Source: CAWBRT01 sp050015355 (lineage in GTDB: Bacteria > Acidobacteriota > Terriglobia > Terriglobales > Acidobacteriaceae). Taken from it: a DNA stretch of 64,000 nucleotides. Where the stretch lies: NCBI GenBank assembly GCA_050015355.1, contig JBEKBO010000010.1, forward strand, positions 1 through 64,000, given 5' to 3'. A program made the position numbers and the translations under genes. Position 1 is the stretch's first letter, and each line of letters begins with the position of its first letter. Shown here in pieces: positions 51,381 to 59,798 of the stretch. The notes below the pieces were generated by a model, which had not been told where the DNA came from, did no database searches, and saw nothing but the letters and a program-made list of their open reading frames with translations.

Positions 51381-51941
51381 ATGGGTTGGATTGAGAACAA
51401 GTTCGAGAAGAATTTCGTCATCACGACCGTTGATTACGTTTTTAACTGGGCGCGCAAATCGGCCATCTGGCCCATGACCTTCGGCCTTGCCTGCTGTGCC
51501 ATCGAAATGATTGCGGCTTCGGCAGCGCGCTACGATATCGCCCGGTTCGGTTCCGAGGTGTTTCGCCCCAGCCCGCGCCAGAGCGATCTGATGATCGTGG
51601 CAGGCACTGTCAGCCTCAAGATGGCCCCCGTCGTCCAGCGCATTTATGCCCAGATGCCGGACCCGAAGTGGGTCATCGCCATGGGCGCCTGCGCTTCAGT
51701 CGGCGGTCCGTTCAATACCTACGCGGTATTGCAGGGCGTGGACAAAATCGTCCCGGTTGACGTTTACACGATTGGCTGCCCGCCGCGTCCGGAGAACCTG
51801 TTTTACGCGCTGCTGAAGCTACAGGATAAGATCGACACCATGAGCATCGCCAAGAGGCCAACGCAGGTGCGGCTCGCCGAAGGCATGGTCGAGGACTTCA
51901 AGCGCAACGTCCAGATTTCGCAGACGCTCCAGCCAAAGTAA
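51381..51941 (+). CDS. nuoB: NADH-quinone oxidoreductase subunit B (stand-alone)
   Basis: 186 residues, normal length. It carries the N2 iron-sulfur cluster of complex I: Cys38-Cys39 (FGLACCAIEM), Cys104 (MGACASVGG) and Cys133 (TIGCPPRPEN) are all present. No nuoA, nuoC or other subunit lies within the window, and a strong terminator follows, so this copy is monocistronic. Acidobacteria often carry more than one nuo set, and this may be the detached subunit of one of them. Confidence 0.93.
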   Translation: MGWIENKFEKNFVITTVDYVFNWARKSAIWPMTFGLACCAIEMIAASAARYDIARFGSEVFRPSPRQSDLMIVAGTVSLKMAPVVQRIYAQMPDPKWVIAMGACASVGGPFNTYAVLQGVDKIVPVDVYTIGCPPRPENLFYALLKLQDKIDTMSIAKRPTQVRLAEGMVEDFKRNVQISQTLQPK

Positions 51942-52002
51942 GCTGTCCGTCAGACCAGGCCCGCAACACCGTGGGCCTGAAGAAGGGTTTACGTTCGATG
52001 CC

Positions 52003-52030
52003 AGCACAGCTTCGGCTGTGCTATTTTTTT
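52003..52030 (+). terminator. Intrinsic terminator of nuoB
   Basis: Perfect eight-base stem AGCACAGC/GCTGTGCT with a stable TTCG loop, then A and seven T. A weaker stem (CAGGCCC/GGGCCTG at 51956-51979) precedes it. Together they isolate nuoB from the next gene. Confidence 0.9.
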
Positions 52031-52130
52031 CGAATAGCCGCGCGCCGTTGCGGGAGATGCGGACACGCGAGGAAATCAGCTACAAAGCCGGACAAAGTTG
52101 TGGTACGGTCGAAGGTCCAGCGGAGAACTT

Positions 52131-52784
52131 ATGAAACGCCGATTCCTGTTCACACTTGGGATCCTGATGCTGTGCGTTGCTGCACTCGAAGGACAGTCAC
52201 GGAAAACAATCTGCGATGCGGCCGACAAAGAGAAAAACGAATCCAGCATGACGCGATTGTTCGGCATGACGACGGAGGAATTCGAGAAATCGGGGCTTTG
52301 TAACCTTTCCAACAGCGAATATGCCAGCCTGATCGCCTGGACGCTGAAGCGCGGCCCAAGCCGTGAGGGTGTTGACCCGCATCCAGCCAAGCGCATTTAT
52401 GTCGAAATGGTGTTCGGTGAGGGGACGCCGAACGAAGTCAAGACCGCGTACCTGAGAGCGTTGAAGCCGTACAAGGATGTCGAGGTGGTCGACCGGCCTC
52501 AGGCAGACCTTCAGATCGCGGTGCAGGCGTACCAGATGAAAACCGCGGCGGGGCGCGTTGCCGCCGTGTTGGTCGCGGCCAGGACCTTCAGGGCATGGAA
52601 GGTGGCGGACTTCGACGGTTACAAGATGCTGACCGAAGAATTGGCTCCCGAGACGATAGGGCATGCTTCCCCGGAAGAGTTGGCGGCGCTGGTTGCCGAT
52701 CAAGTGGCCATGATCGACAGCAAGGTGTTCGAGTCGCTGCGAACGCAGTATCCCTATGTGGAAGCCGCCAAACATCGCCCGTGA
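52131..52784 (+). CDS. Exported hypothetical protein
   Basis: 217 residues from MKRRFLFTLGILML, with GGAGAACTT before the ATG. Signal peptide 1-22 (ends LEGQS). The mature part is mixed: two cysteines (TICDAADK, GLCNLS), a central EMVFGEGTPNEVKTAYLRAL and a C-terminal helix. I recognise no domain. It stands alone between the nuoB terminator and a repeat, and looks like a lineage-specific periplasmic protein. Confidence 0.7.
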   Translation: MKRRFLFTLGILMLCVAALEGQSRKTICDAADKEKNESSMTRLFGMTTEEFEKSGLCNLSNSEYASLIAWTLKRGPSREGVDPHPAKRIYVEMVFGEGTPNEVKTAYLRALKPYKDVEVVDRPQADLQIAVQAYQMKTAAGRVAAVLVAARTFRAWKVADFDGYKMLTEELAPETIGHASPEELAALVADQVAMIDSKVFESLRTQYPYVEAAKHRP

Positions 52785-52816
52785 ATGCGGTTGGTTTTCA
52801 GGCGCGCGAAAAAGCA

Positions 52817-52892
52817 GATCCTTCGCTTCCCCACCCCAGCAATACAAATCAATACATAGATTCTTCGTTCGCTACGCTCGCTCAGAATGACA
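52817..52892. repeat. Half of a long palindromic repeat unit
   Basis: It reads AGATCCTTCGCTTCCCCACC, then AATACATAGATTCTTCG, and ends GCTCGCTCAGAATGAC. These blocks match the right half of the unit at 24280-24532 (GATCCTTCGC, CTCAGGATGAC). CCACCCCAGC at 52830-52839 matches the left flank of a hairpin element, but the stem is lost. It lies between the 52131 gene and the SAM hydrolase gene. Confidence 0.6.
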
Positions 52893-52955
52893 CTTCAAGA
52901 GGTTATTGCGCGAACTTCTGGGACGCGACACTATCGTCTGCGCCGATTGCCCGCT

Positions 52956-53759
52956 CTACCGAAAAGTGAGAACGATTTCATCGCCGGAGCCGGCCTTGAG
53001 AGCCTGGGACGCCGCCGCGCCATTGCTTACGATTTCCAGATAACCGCTGGAACCCACAATGGCAAATGTCTCGCCGGGCGCGCCCTCCGCGTACGTTTTG
53101 CGCAAGCGCGTGAGCTGCTGTCCTTTGATCTCGAGCTGGAACGCCGGGGTCTCCGGCTGCACGAACTGCGGAAAATGCGCAATCGAAAAGTTCGTAATCA
53201 GGTTGCCGAATTTGTCTGCCTTGAGCACGATTCCGTGCGCCCGGTGCTCGCTCTCCATCGTGGGATTCAGGCGTGCTAAGCGCGCGTAATCGGTGATCGG
53301 CTCGCCGAAATTTGAAGGATCGATTCCCTTGGTGAGCCAGGCGGCTATGGGCGAGAAAACATCGCGGCCATGAAACGTGCGGCTGACCGGTTGCAAAAAG
53401 TAGTGCGCGGCGGTGATATGGCGAACCGTAACGCGTTCCTCGCGCTCGTAGATGAACGAGAAGACGCCGTTGTCGGGCCCCACGAAGCAATGCCTGCCGG
53501 CTTGCACCAGGATGGGACGGCGCTCGCCGCCAACGCCGGGATCGACAACCACCAGATGCACCGTCTCCGGCGGAAAATACGGGTAGGCCTGTGCGATCGT
53601 AAAGGCGCCGTCGACCACGCTGTAGGAAGCGACGTCATGCGAGATGTCCAGCAGGTTGGCCTCGGGATTGATCGTCAGGATCACGCCCTTCATCGCGCCT
53701 ACAAAATGATCGCGCACGCCAAAATCAGTCGTAATGGTGATGATGTTCCGCGCGGGCAA
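52956..53759 (-). CDS. S-adenosylmethionine hydrolase (DUF62, fluorinase-related family)
   Basis: 267 residues. Family landmarks in order: TITTDFGVRDHFVGAMKGVI, LLDISHDV, VVVDPGVGGERRPI, VGPDNGVFSF and SRTFHGRDVFSPIAAWL. It splits SAM into adenosine and methionine using water. The fluorinase-specific loop is not apparent, so I call the hydrolase. It is alone on the minus strand, 14 bases after the stop of the 53774 gene. Confidence 0.9.
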   Translation of the reverse strand: MPARNIITITTDFGVRDHFVGAMKGVILTINPEANLLDISHDVASYSVVDGAFTIAQAYPYFPPETVHLVVVDPGVGGERRPILVQAGRHCFVGPDNGVFSFIYEREERVTVRHITAAHYFLQPVSRTFHGRDVFSPIAAWLTKGIDPSNFGEPITDYARLARLNPTMESEHRAHGIVLKADKFGNLITNFSIAHFPQFVQPETPAFQLEIKGQQLTRLRKTYAEGAPGETFAIVGSSGYLEIVSNGAAASQALKAGSGDEIVLTFR

Positions 53760-53773
53760 TGTTTAGTTCTCCG

Positions 53774-54382
53774 TCACCTTGTTATCCACCACAGGCGAAC
53801 CACACATACCACAACCACGGTGTATGCCGCCAAGAACGATGCGATGGAAATGTGAGCCAATGGAGGCACACAACGGTACAGGAGCATTATGCGCTTCAAA
53901 ATCTTCTCCTGCCTCAACCATTGCTTCTGTTCTATCCTCTGTTCCCATGTCAGGTCAGCCTTTGGGTCAGCGGGTCTCTCAACTCTCATCTTGGTTGCCC
54001 ACAGGTGCGTACCCACTTTGTCTAGGTCAGCCTTTTGGCTCGCCGAGTCTAGTTTGGCAATGCTGACAACGACGAAGTTATGGACAACTGCGCAGACGAG
54101 AGACACCCAGAGGGAGACGACAATCCCAACAAGCCAAGTGGCGTTCGCATGTAACGAGCCAGGTCGTAACTCGGATTTGGCAATCATTGCTATGCCAATG
54201 GACACAGCCACAGCAATGGAGGCAGCGTCCAGGGCGGAAAGCTTGTCGTAGAAACTGGTTCTGATATCAAGGTGTCGGCGGACTTCGTTCCGGTGCTCCG
54301 CAGAAGACTTTAGGTAGTCGTCGGAAGCAGCTTCGTACTCTTCCTGTAATTCGGCGAGGGTCTTGATGGTCTTGTCATTCAT
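53774..54382 (-). CDS. Hypothetical membrane protein with a coiled-coil start
   Basis: 202 residues from MNDKTIKTLAELQ, with AAGGAG about nine bases upstream; the longer frame to 54466 adds no domain. An acidic helical lead (ELQEEYEAASDDYLKSSAEH) is followed by about three membrane helices (ASIAVAVSIGIAMIA, WLVGIVVSLWVSLVCAVVHN, IASFLAAYTVVVVCVV). Its base use is more AT-rich than its neighbours, which may mean recent acquisition. I do not recognise a family. Confidence 0.65.
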   Translation of the reverse strand: MNDKTIKTLAELQEEYEAASDDYLKSSAEHRNEVRRHLDIRTSFYDKLSALDAASIAVAVSIGIAMIAKSELRPGSLHANATWLVGIVVSLWVSLVCAVVHNFVVVSIAKLDSASQKADLDKVGTHLWATKMRVERPADPKADLTWEQRIEQKQWLRQEKILKRIMLLYRCVPPLAHISIASFLAAYTVVVVCVVRLWWITR

Positions 54383-54566
54383 ACATGCGGCTCCTTGACC
54401 AGGAATCTCGTTCCTAACCCGTCCGGACAGCCGTTGGTTTTTCCAACATGAAGCGAAAGCCGACACTAGCCGACGACGGCGCTCCCGTCAAGCGAGAAGC
54501 TGTGTCACCGGGGCCCCGTGGACGCTGCCTGAGCCCGGGTGGCAGCTCGGGTGCTAGAATTCTCTT

Positions 54567-54609
54567 CCACCCCAACATGCGCAACTACGGTGCATGCCGG
54601 GGACCCCGG
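54567..54609 (+). repeat. Dispersed hairpin element abutting the start codon of a CorC gene
   Basis: CCACCCCA flank, arms ACATGCGC and GTGCATGC (one mismatch, one G-T), loop AACTACG, flank CGGGGACCCCGG. It ends eight bases before the ATG at 54617, so it occupies the place where a ribosome site is expected. Confidence 0.82.
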
Positions 54610-54616
54610 CTTCCGC

Positions 54617-55972
54617 ATGTTTACCTTCACGCTGTTGCGAATTCTGGCCGTGCTGCTCCTGGTTGCCGCCAATGCGTTCTTCGTGGCTGCCGAGTTTTCG
54701 CTGGTCAGCATCCGCGATACCCGGATCGAGCAGCTCATCGAGGCCAGGCGCATCGGCGCCCTCACCATCAGGAAACTCCACCGCAAACTCGACGAGGTGC
54801 TCAACGGCGTTCAGTTGGGCGTTACCATGGCGAGCCTCGCCCTTGGCTGGATCGGCGAGAACGCCCTCGCTCGCGTGCTGGAACAGCCGCTTGGACAGTT
54901 GCCTCACGCCGCCGTCTACGCGCATGGTATTTCGATCGCGGTGGCCTTCGGACTGATCACTTATTTCCACGTGATCCTCGGCGAGGTCGTGCCCAAGTCG
55001 GTTTCACTGCAACAGGCCGAGCGCGTGGCGTTGGCCGTTGCCAAGCCGCTGGACGTCTTCATGACGATCTTCAGCCCTCTGCTGAAGTTCATGGCGCGTT
55101 CCTCGCGCCTGGTGCTGCGCCTTTTCGGAACTCGTGAACTGCGCGCGGGCGGCGTCCATTCGGCGGAAGAGCTGAAGATGATCGTGACCGCGAGCCGCCG
55201 CTTTGGGTTGATCCCGCTCGAACAGGAGGAGATGATTCACCGCGCTCTCGATCTGGAGACCGTCACGGTGCGCGAGGTGATGGTGCCGCGAGTCGATATT
55301 TTTTCGCTTCCCGCCGATATGCCGTTGGAAGAGGCCATGAAGCGCGTGGTGGAAGAACAGCACTCGCGTGTGCCTGTCTACGACCCGCAGCGCGGGACCG
55401 AAGCCATCATCGGGGTACTCTATTCCAAGGATCTGATGCGCTGGATGCAGTCTCGCCTTGCGCACGAGAGCGACGAACGCGCCCGGCGGCAGACGGGATG
55501 GCGCGTGCGCCACATCATGCGCGATGTGCTGGTCGTTCCGGAGACGAAAATCCTGCCCGATCTGCTGGTGGAGTTCAAACGGCGAAAGCGGCACCTGGCC
55601 GTGGTGGTGGACGAGTTCGGCTCGACCGCTGGCGTCGTGACCGTGGAAGACGTGCTCGAGCAGTTGGTGGGCGAAATCGAGGACGAATACGACATCGCGG
55701 TCCGGGCCTTGGTTGCCGGCCCCAACGTGATGGTGCTGGAAGGCTCGACCAACATCCGCGACCTGGAATCGCAGTATCAACTGCGCTTGCCGCGAGACGA
55801 GGGCTTCGAGACCCTCGCCGGCTTCGTCATGACCACCTTGCAGCGCATACCCAGGGAGGGCGATTCTTTCGAGTTCGCGGGGCGCCGCTACTCGGTCGAG
55901 CGCATGGATGGCAATCGCGTGGAAGCCGTGCGCATTGAGCAGCTCGCCCCCGTGGAAGAGGAGCACGCCTGA
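54617..55972 (+). CDS. CNNM/CorC (HlyC) family transporter-like protein
   Basis: 451 residues from MFTFTLLRILAVLL; the frame reads back through the hairpin, but the family start is here. DUF21/CNNM membrane domain (1-190: NAFFVAAEFSLVSIRDTRIE, GVTMASLALGWIGENALA, HVILGEVVPKS), then two CBS domains (REVMVPRVDIFSLP, IGVLYSKDLMRWM, RHLAVVVDEFGSTAGVVTVE) and a C-terminal CorC_HlyC domain (YDIAVRALVAGPNVMVLEG). The family is linked to magnesium or cobalt efflux. Its stop overlaps the start of the first permease gene (TGATG). Confidence 0.9.
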   Translation: MFTFTLLRILAVLLLVAANAFFVAAEFSLVSIRDTRIEQLIEARRIGALTIRKLHRKLDEVLNGVQLGVTMASLALGWIGENALARVLEQPLGQLPHAAVYAHGISIAVAFGLITYFHVILGEVVPKSVSLQQAERVALAVAKPLDVFMTIFSPLLKFMARSSRLVLRLFGTRELRAGGVHSAEELKMIVTASRRFGLIPLEQEEMIHRALDLETVTVREVMVPRVDIFSLPADMPLEEAMKRVVEEQHSRVPVYDPQRGTEAIIGVLYSKDLMRWMQSRLAHESDERARRQTGWRVRHIMRDVLVVPETKILPDLLVEFKRRKRHLAVVVDEFGSTAGVVTVEDVLEQLVGEIEDEYDIAVRALVAGPNVMVLEGSTNIRDLESQYQLRLPRDEGFETLAGFVMTTLQRIPREGDSFEFAGRRYSVERMDGNRVEAVRIEQLAPVEEEHA

Positions 55973-56889
55973 TGCTGCGCCAGTTCGCCACTCGTCTGCT
56001 CTACACGCTACCGGTTCTCTGGCTGGTGGTCAGCGTGGTTTTCCTGCTGATTCACATGGTGCCCGGCGATCCCATCCAGCAGATGCTTGGAGAAGGCGCG
56101 GCCAGCGCCGACATCGAAGCGGCCCGCCATGCTTACGGCCTCGACATTCCACTGGACAGGCAGTACGTCAATTACTGGAAGGGCGTGTTGCACGGCGATC
56201 TTGGCCGTTCGCTGCGCTTGAACCAGGAAGTTGTCCAGGTAATAGCGCGCGCTTATCCGGCGACCATGACTCTGACCTTTGCCGCGCTGCTGGTGGCCGT
56301 GGCGCTCTCGATTCCCGCCGGGGTTCGCTCGGCGCTGCGCCGCAACCGCTGGGACGACCGTCTGCTGAGCTTCGTTAGCCTGTTGGGGCTGTCGTTCCCC
56401 AACTTCGCTCTCGGACCGATCCTGATCTTGTTTTTCTCCATTCATCTCGGCCTGTTGCCGGTCTCCGGCGCCGGCACCTGGAAGTATCTGGTGCTGCCGT
56501 CGATTACGCTCGGCGGAGCGCTGGCGGCAATCCTGACGCGCATGGTGCGCACTTCCATGCTCGAGGAACTGGGGCAGGACTACGTTCGCACCGCGCGCGC
56601 CAAAGGCTTGCCCGAGCGGCAGGTCATCTACGGCCACGCACTGCGCAATGCCTTGATCCCCATCGTCACGGTTCTGGGGTTACAGTTCGGCGCGCTGCTG
56701 GCGGGCGCCATCGTCACCGAGACCATTTTTTCCTGGCCGGGGATTGGCCGCCTCACGATCCAGGCTATTAGCAATCGCGATTACTACCTGGTGCAGGGAT
56801 GCATCCTGTGCATCGGCCTGACCTATGTGGCCGTCAACTTTCTCACCGACATGGCATATTCGGCGCTCGACCCGCGGATCAGACAATGA
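55972..56889 (+). CDS. ABC transporter permease, DppB/OppB type
   Basis: 305 residues, six helices. N-terminal VLWLVVSVVFLLIHMVPGDP and the EAA loop TARAKGLPERQVIYGHALRN are typical of peptide and nickel importers. The start overlaps the CorC stop by one base, and its stop overlaps the next gene by four. No solute-binding protein or ATPase gene is adjacent, so the full importer must be completed elsewhere. Coupling to a CorC gene is unusual. Confidence 0.9.
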   Translation: MLRQFATRLLYTLPVLWLVVSVVFLLIHMVPGDPIQQMLGEGAASADIEAARHAYGLDIPLDRQYVNYWKGVLHGDLGRSLRLNQEVVQVIARAYPATMTLTFAALLVAVALSIPAGVRSALRRNRWDDRLLSFVSLLGLSFPNFALGPILILFFSIHLGLLPVSGAGTWKYLVLPSITLGGALAAILTRMVRTSMLEELGQDYVRTARAKGLPERQVIYGHALRNALIPIVTVLGLQFGALLAGAIVTETIFSWPGIGRLTIQAISNRDYYLVQGCILCIGLTYVAVNFLTDMAYSALDPRIRQ

Positions 56890-57761
56890 CCACCAGACCG
56901 CTTGAGCAACCCGCGGCCCGACGCGCCTGGGCACCGATTCGGCGGAATCCGCTGGCGATGAGTGGCGTGGTGCTCATCGGTGTCTTCACTTTGTTTGCCG
57001 TCTTTGCGCCCTGGATCGCGCCGCGCGACCCAGCCTGGATCGATCTGCCTGCCCGGCTCGCCGGGCCCTCGCGTGCGCACTGGTTCGGGACCGATGAGCT
57101 GGGCCGCGACATGCTCTCGCGCATCATCTACGGATCGCGTATTTCGATGCTGGTGGGCTCCAGCGTTGTCGCCGGATCGCTTGCGTTCGGCACCCTCATC
57201 GGTGCGCTCGCCGGCTACTATGGCGGCAGGTTCGACCGCTTCGTCAACGTAGTGGTGATGAACGCGTTCCTGTCGTTCCCCGGCATCCTGCTGGCAATTG
57301 CCTTTGTCGCCTTTCTTGGCCCGGGGCTGTTCAACCTCATCCTTGCGCTCGTCATCGGCGGATGGGTCGGCTACGCCCGCCTGGTGCGGGCGCAGGTGCT
57401 GGCGGCCCGCGAGCGCGAGTACGTGGAGGCGGCGCGTACGCTCGGCGCCGGCGACCTGCACATCATCACCCGTCATATCCTGCCCAACATCGTGCAGCCG
57501 GTGATCGTGCAGGCCGCCATCGGCATGGCTGGCGCCGTGCTGGCCGAGGCCACCATGAGTTTTCTCGGTTTGGGAGTTCCTCCACCCGTGGCCAGTTGGG
57601 GCACCATGCTCAACGACGGCCGCTCTCACCTGTTTGACGCGCCGCACCTCGTCTTGTTTCCCGCCGGAGCCGTGATGCTCGCCGTGCTGTCGTTCAACTT
57701 TATCGGCGATGCGCTGCGAGACTATCTCGACCCGCGATCAAGGATGGAGACGGGAATTTAA
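56886..57761 (+). CDS. ABC transporter permease, DppC/OppC type
   Basis: 291 residues from the ATG in the ATGA overlap with the DppB-type gene. An N-terminal cytoplasmic RRNPLAMSGVVLIGVF segment, the HWFGTDELGRDMLSRIIYGS motif and the EAA loop AARTLGAGDLHIITRHILPN identify it. It forms the channel with its partner. The operon ends here; the next gene has its own promoter. Confidence 0.9.
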   Translation: MTTRPLEQPAARRAWAPIRRNPLAMSGVVLIGVFTLFAVFAPWIAPRDPAWIDLPARLAGPSRAHWFGTDELGRDMLSRIIYGSRISMLVGSSVVAGSLAFGTLIGALAGYYGGRFDRFVNVVVMNAFLSFPGILLAIAFVAFLGPGLFNLILALVIGGWVGYARLVRAQVLAAREREYVEAARTLGAGDLHIITRHILPNIVQPVIVQAAIGMAGAVLAEATMSFLGLGVPPPVASWGTMLNDGRSHLFDAPHLVLFPAGAVMLAVLSFNFIGDALRDYLDPRSRMETGI

Positions 57762-57775
57762 GAGGGCGTCAGCAA

Positions 57776-57804
57776 TTGACACCACTATCACGTGGTGCTA
57801 TTAT
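57776..57804 (+). promoter_or_regulatory. Sigma-70-type promoter of the TrmB-type gene
   Basis: TTGACA at 57776-57781, a 17-base spacer, then TATTAT at 57799-57804. This is close to ideal. The expected start of transcription (about 57811) is 18 bases before the ATG, so the leader is very short. Confidence 0.8.
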
Positions 57805-57824
57805 GGCACCACTAAACAGTGGTG
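57780..57824. promoter_or_regulatory. Double operator of the TrmB-type regulator
   Basis: Two perfect palindromes with the same half-site: CACCACTATCACGTGGTG (57780-57797), inside the promoter spacer, and CACCACTAAACAGTGGTG (57807-57824), over the start of transcription and up to four bases before the ATG. Their centres are 27 bases apart. Autoregulation is the simplest reading. Confidence 0.75.
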
Positions 57825-57828
57825 TTTT

Positions 57829-58704
57829 ATGATCGAATTGCAATCATTGACGTCGATTGGCTTAAACGCTTACGAGTCTGCCGTATACATCGCATTGCTT
57901 GGCCGTCCAGCGTTGGGCTCGGCGGAAATTGTCAGTCGATCCGGCATTCCCCGGCAGCGGGTTTACGACGTGCTCGCTTCGCTTGAATCGAAGGGGCTGT
58001 GCATCGAGCGGGATACCACTCCTAAGACTTATTCCGCGATTGATCCAAGGATCGCTCTCGATCTGCTCGCTCAAGAGCGAGCGGCAGCCCTTGAGCGCCA
58101 GCGGCAGGAGACGCAGACGTTGGCCGCTCGGTTGGCGGCGGAGTTGGCCCCGGTGTTCGCCTCCGGCCAGGGCCAAAACGACCCGTTGGCCTATGTCGAA
58201 GTGCTCTCCGGCGCCACCCGCATTGCGCACAGGGCTTTGGCACTTGCCGAAGCCGCGAAGACGAGCGTCAACTCATGCATCAAGCTGCCCATGATCCTGT
58301 CGAAAGACCAGAACTGGACCTTCCTGAAAGCGCCGCTCGGGCGCGGCCTCAAGTATCGGGCGTTGTGCGATGTAGAAACAATGCAGGATGTCGAACTGCG
58401 GGGGTGGATGACGCAGTTCCGCGAGTGGGGGCTTGACATTCGGGTTGTGCCGGAACTGCCTTTGAAGATGCAGGCGTTTGATGACGAGGTCGTACTCGTC
58501 TCGATGCAGGATCCGGCCGGTGGCCAGCCGAGCTTTACCGCTGTTGCCATCCACAACCGGGGCTTGGTGGCCATGCTGAACCTTGCCTTCGAACATCTGT
58601 GGGCCGGTGCCAAGCCTCTGGGAACTGAAAGCGAGAGCGGAGAAGAGGAAATAAGAAATGAAGAGTTGTGCGATGCGCATTCCAGCCATGCAGACAAGCA
58701 TTGA
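57829..58704 (+). CDS. TrmB family transcriptional regulator
   Basis: 291 residues from MIELQSLTSIGLNAYE. The N-terminal winged helix (about 1-75; GLNAYESAVYIALLGRPALG, SGIPRQRVYDVLASLESKGL) is followed by a coiled linker rich in Arg and Gln and an effector domain (ALAEAAKTSVNSCIKLP, NRGLVAMLNLAFEHLWAG). Family members bind sugars or similar ligands and switch transport genes. The Glu-rich tail overlaps the next gene by 47 bases. The double palindrome in front suggests that it represses itself. Confidence 0.85.
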   Translation: MIELQSLTSIGLNAYESAVYIALLGRPALGSAEIVSRSGIPRQRVYDVLASLESKGLCIERDTTPKTYSAIDPRIALDLLAQERAAALERQRQETQTLAARLAAELAPVFASGQGQNDPLAYVEVLSGATRIAHRALALAEAAKTSVNSCIKLPMILSKDQNWTFLKAPLGRGLKYRALCDVETMQDVELRGWMTQFREWGLDIRVVPELPLKMQAFDDEVVLVSMQDPAGGQPSFTAVAIHNRGLVAMLNLAFEHLWAGAKPLGTESESGEEEIRNEELCDAHSSHADKH

Positions 58705-59185
58705 AATCCACCGCGGGTACGAGCCCGGACTGATTGGCCGCGTCGGCGAGCTTCACGGACGCTACTATGCGACGGCGTGGGGCTCAGGGGCTCCCTTTGA
58801 GCTCTTGATCACGCGCGAGTTCTGCGATTTTATCGAGCACTATGATCCGGAGAAGGACCTGGTGCTGTCGGCCCACATCGATGGCGTGCTGGTGGGTTCG
58901 ATTTCGATCCTCGGCCAGAATCCCGGCCCTGATGGAGTGCAGCTTCGATTCTTCATCGTGGACCCGGTGTATCATGGACGCGGTGCAGGCAAGGCCCTGC
59001 TCTCTACCTCCCTCGAGTGGTGCCGCGAGCGCCGCTTTCACAGAATATTCCTCTGGACGGTCGATCAACTGCCGCAGTCCCGGGGCCTGTACGAGAAGGC
59101 CGGTTTCAGGGTCACCGAGCGGTGCCCAGACGACCGCTACACGGTCCATCGGGACAATCTCAAGATGGAACTAACCTTGGCGTAG
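58658..59185 (+). CDS. GNAT family N-acetyltransferase
   Basis: 175 residues from the ATG at 58658, which has AAGAGGA upstream; ATGs at 58673 and 58688 are alternatives. The acetyl-CoA site is in LRFFIVDPVYHGRGAGKALL (pattern Q/RxxGxG/A), followed by LYEKAGFRVTERCPD. The overlap with the TrmB-type gene suggests co-transcription and control by the same operator. The substrate is unknown. Confidence 0.88.
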   Translation: MKSCAMRIPAMQTSIEIHRGYEPGLIGRVGELHGRYYATAWGSGAPFELLITREFCDFIEHYDPEKDLVLSAHIDGVLVGSISILGQNPGPDGVQLRFFIVDPVYHGRGAGKALLSTSLEWCRERRFHRIFLWTVDQLPQSRGLYEKAGFRVTERCPDDRYTVHRDNLKMELTLA

Positions 59186-59248
59186 CGGCTGAGGCGAATC
59201 GAGGCATCCAGTTGGTGCACGGAGACTAACTTCAGCGATAAGGAACCC

Positions 59249-59695
59249 ATGTCATCAAAGCCTTCAGCAGTACGCGTGAATCCGAAAACGAAGCGTTGCT
59301 ATGTTTGCGGTCCCGAGAATCCCGGCGGACTGCAAGTCCCGTTCTTTGCAGATGGGCCTCACGGCAGCCGTGCCCTGTACACCGCGCGTGCCGAGCATAA
59401 CGGCTGGCCGGGAATGTTGCATGGCGGAGTTACTTTCGCATTGATGGACGAAGCTCTTGGTTGGGCGGTTCACTTCCAAGGACTGTGTGGAGTCACCGCT
59501 CGCGCTGACACGCGTTTTCGGCAACCCGTTCCCATTGGGGCGAAAGTGATCATTCGCGCATGGACACTCGAGCAGCGTCATCGCCTGATGACCGCCCGTG
59601 CGGAGATTCGAATGGACAACCAGGAGCAAACGTTGCTCGCGGAAATCGACGCAACCATGTACCTGCTTGACGCAGAAGACAGAGACGATGGTTGA
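59249..59695 (+). CDS. PaaI-type hotdog thioesterase
   Basis: 148 residues with AAGGAA five bases before the ATG. A short Cys motif (KRCYVCGPENPGGL) precedes the hotdog domain (HNGWPGMLHGGVTFALMDEA with the catalytic HGG and Asp/Glu region). It probably hydrolyses an acyl-CoA. It lies 63 bases after the GNAT gene and may be part of the same unit. Confidence 0.88.
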   Translation: MSSKPSAVRVNPKTKRCYVCGPENPGGLQVPFFADGPHGSRALYTARAEHNGWPGMLHGGVTFALMDEALGWAVHFQGLCGVTARADTRFRQPVPIGAKVIIRAWTLEQRHRLMTARAEIRMDNQEQTLLAEIDATMYLLDAEDRDDG

Positions 59696-59798
59696 TGAAG
59701 GGCGAGCCGTGGACTGCTACCTGACGGGCGAGTGTGAAATGGTGGAGATCGAGTCCAGGCGGCTCGCCGGCGCGAACCCGCCACGGAAACAGCAAGTA

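Noticed and set aside
52956..53759. Fluorinase or chlorinase
   Set aside because: The fold family fits, but the fluorinase-specific loop is not apparent; SAM hydrolase is the more common activity.
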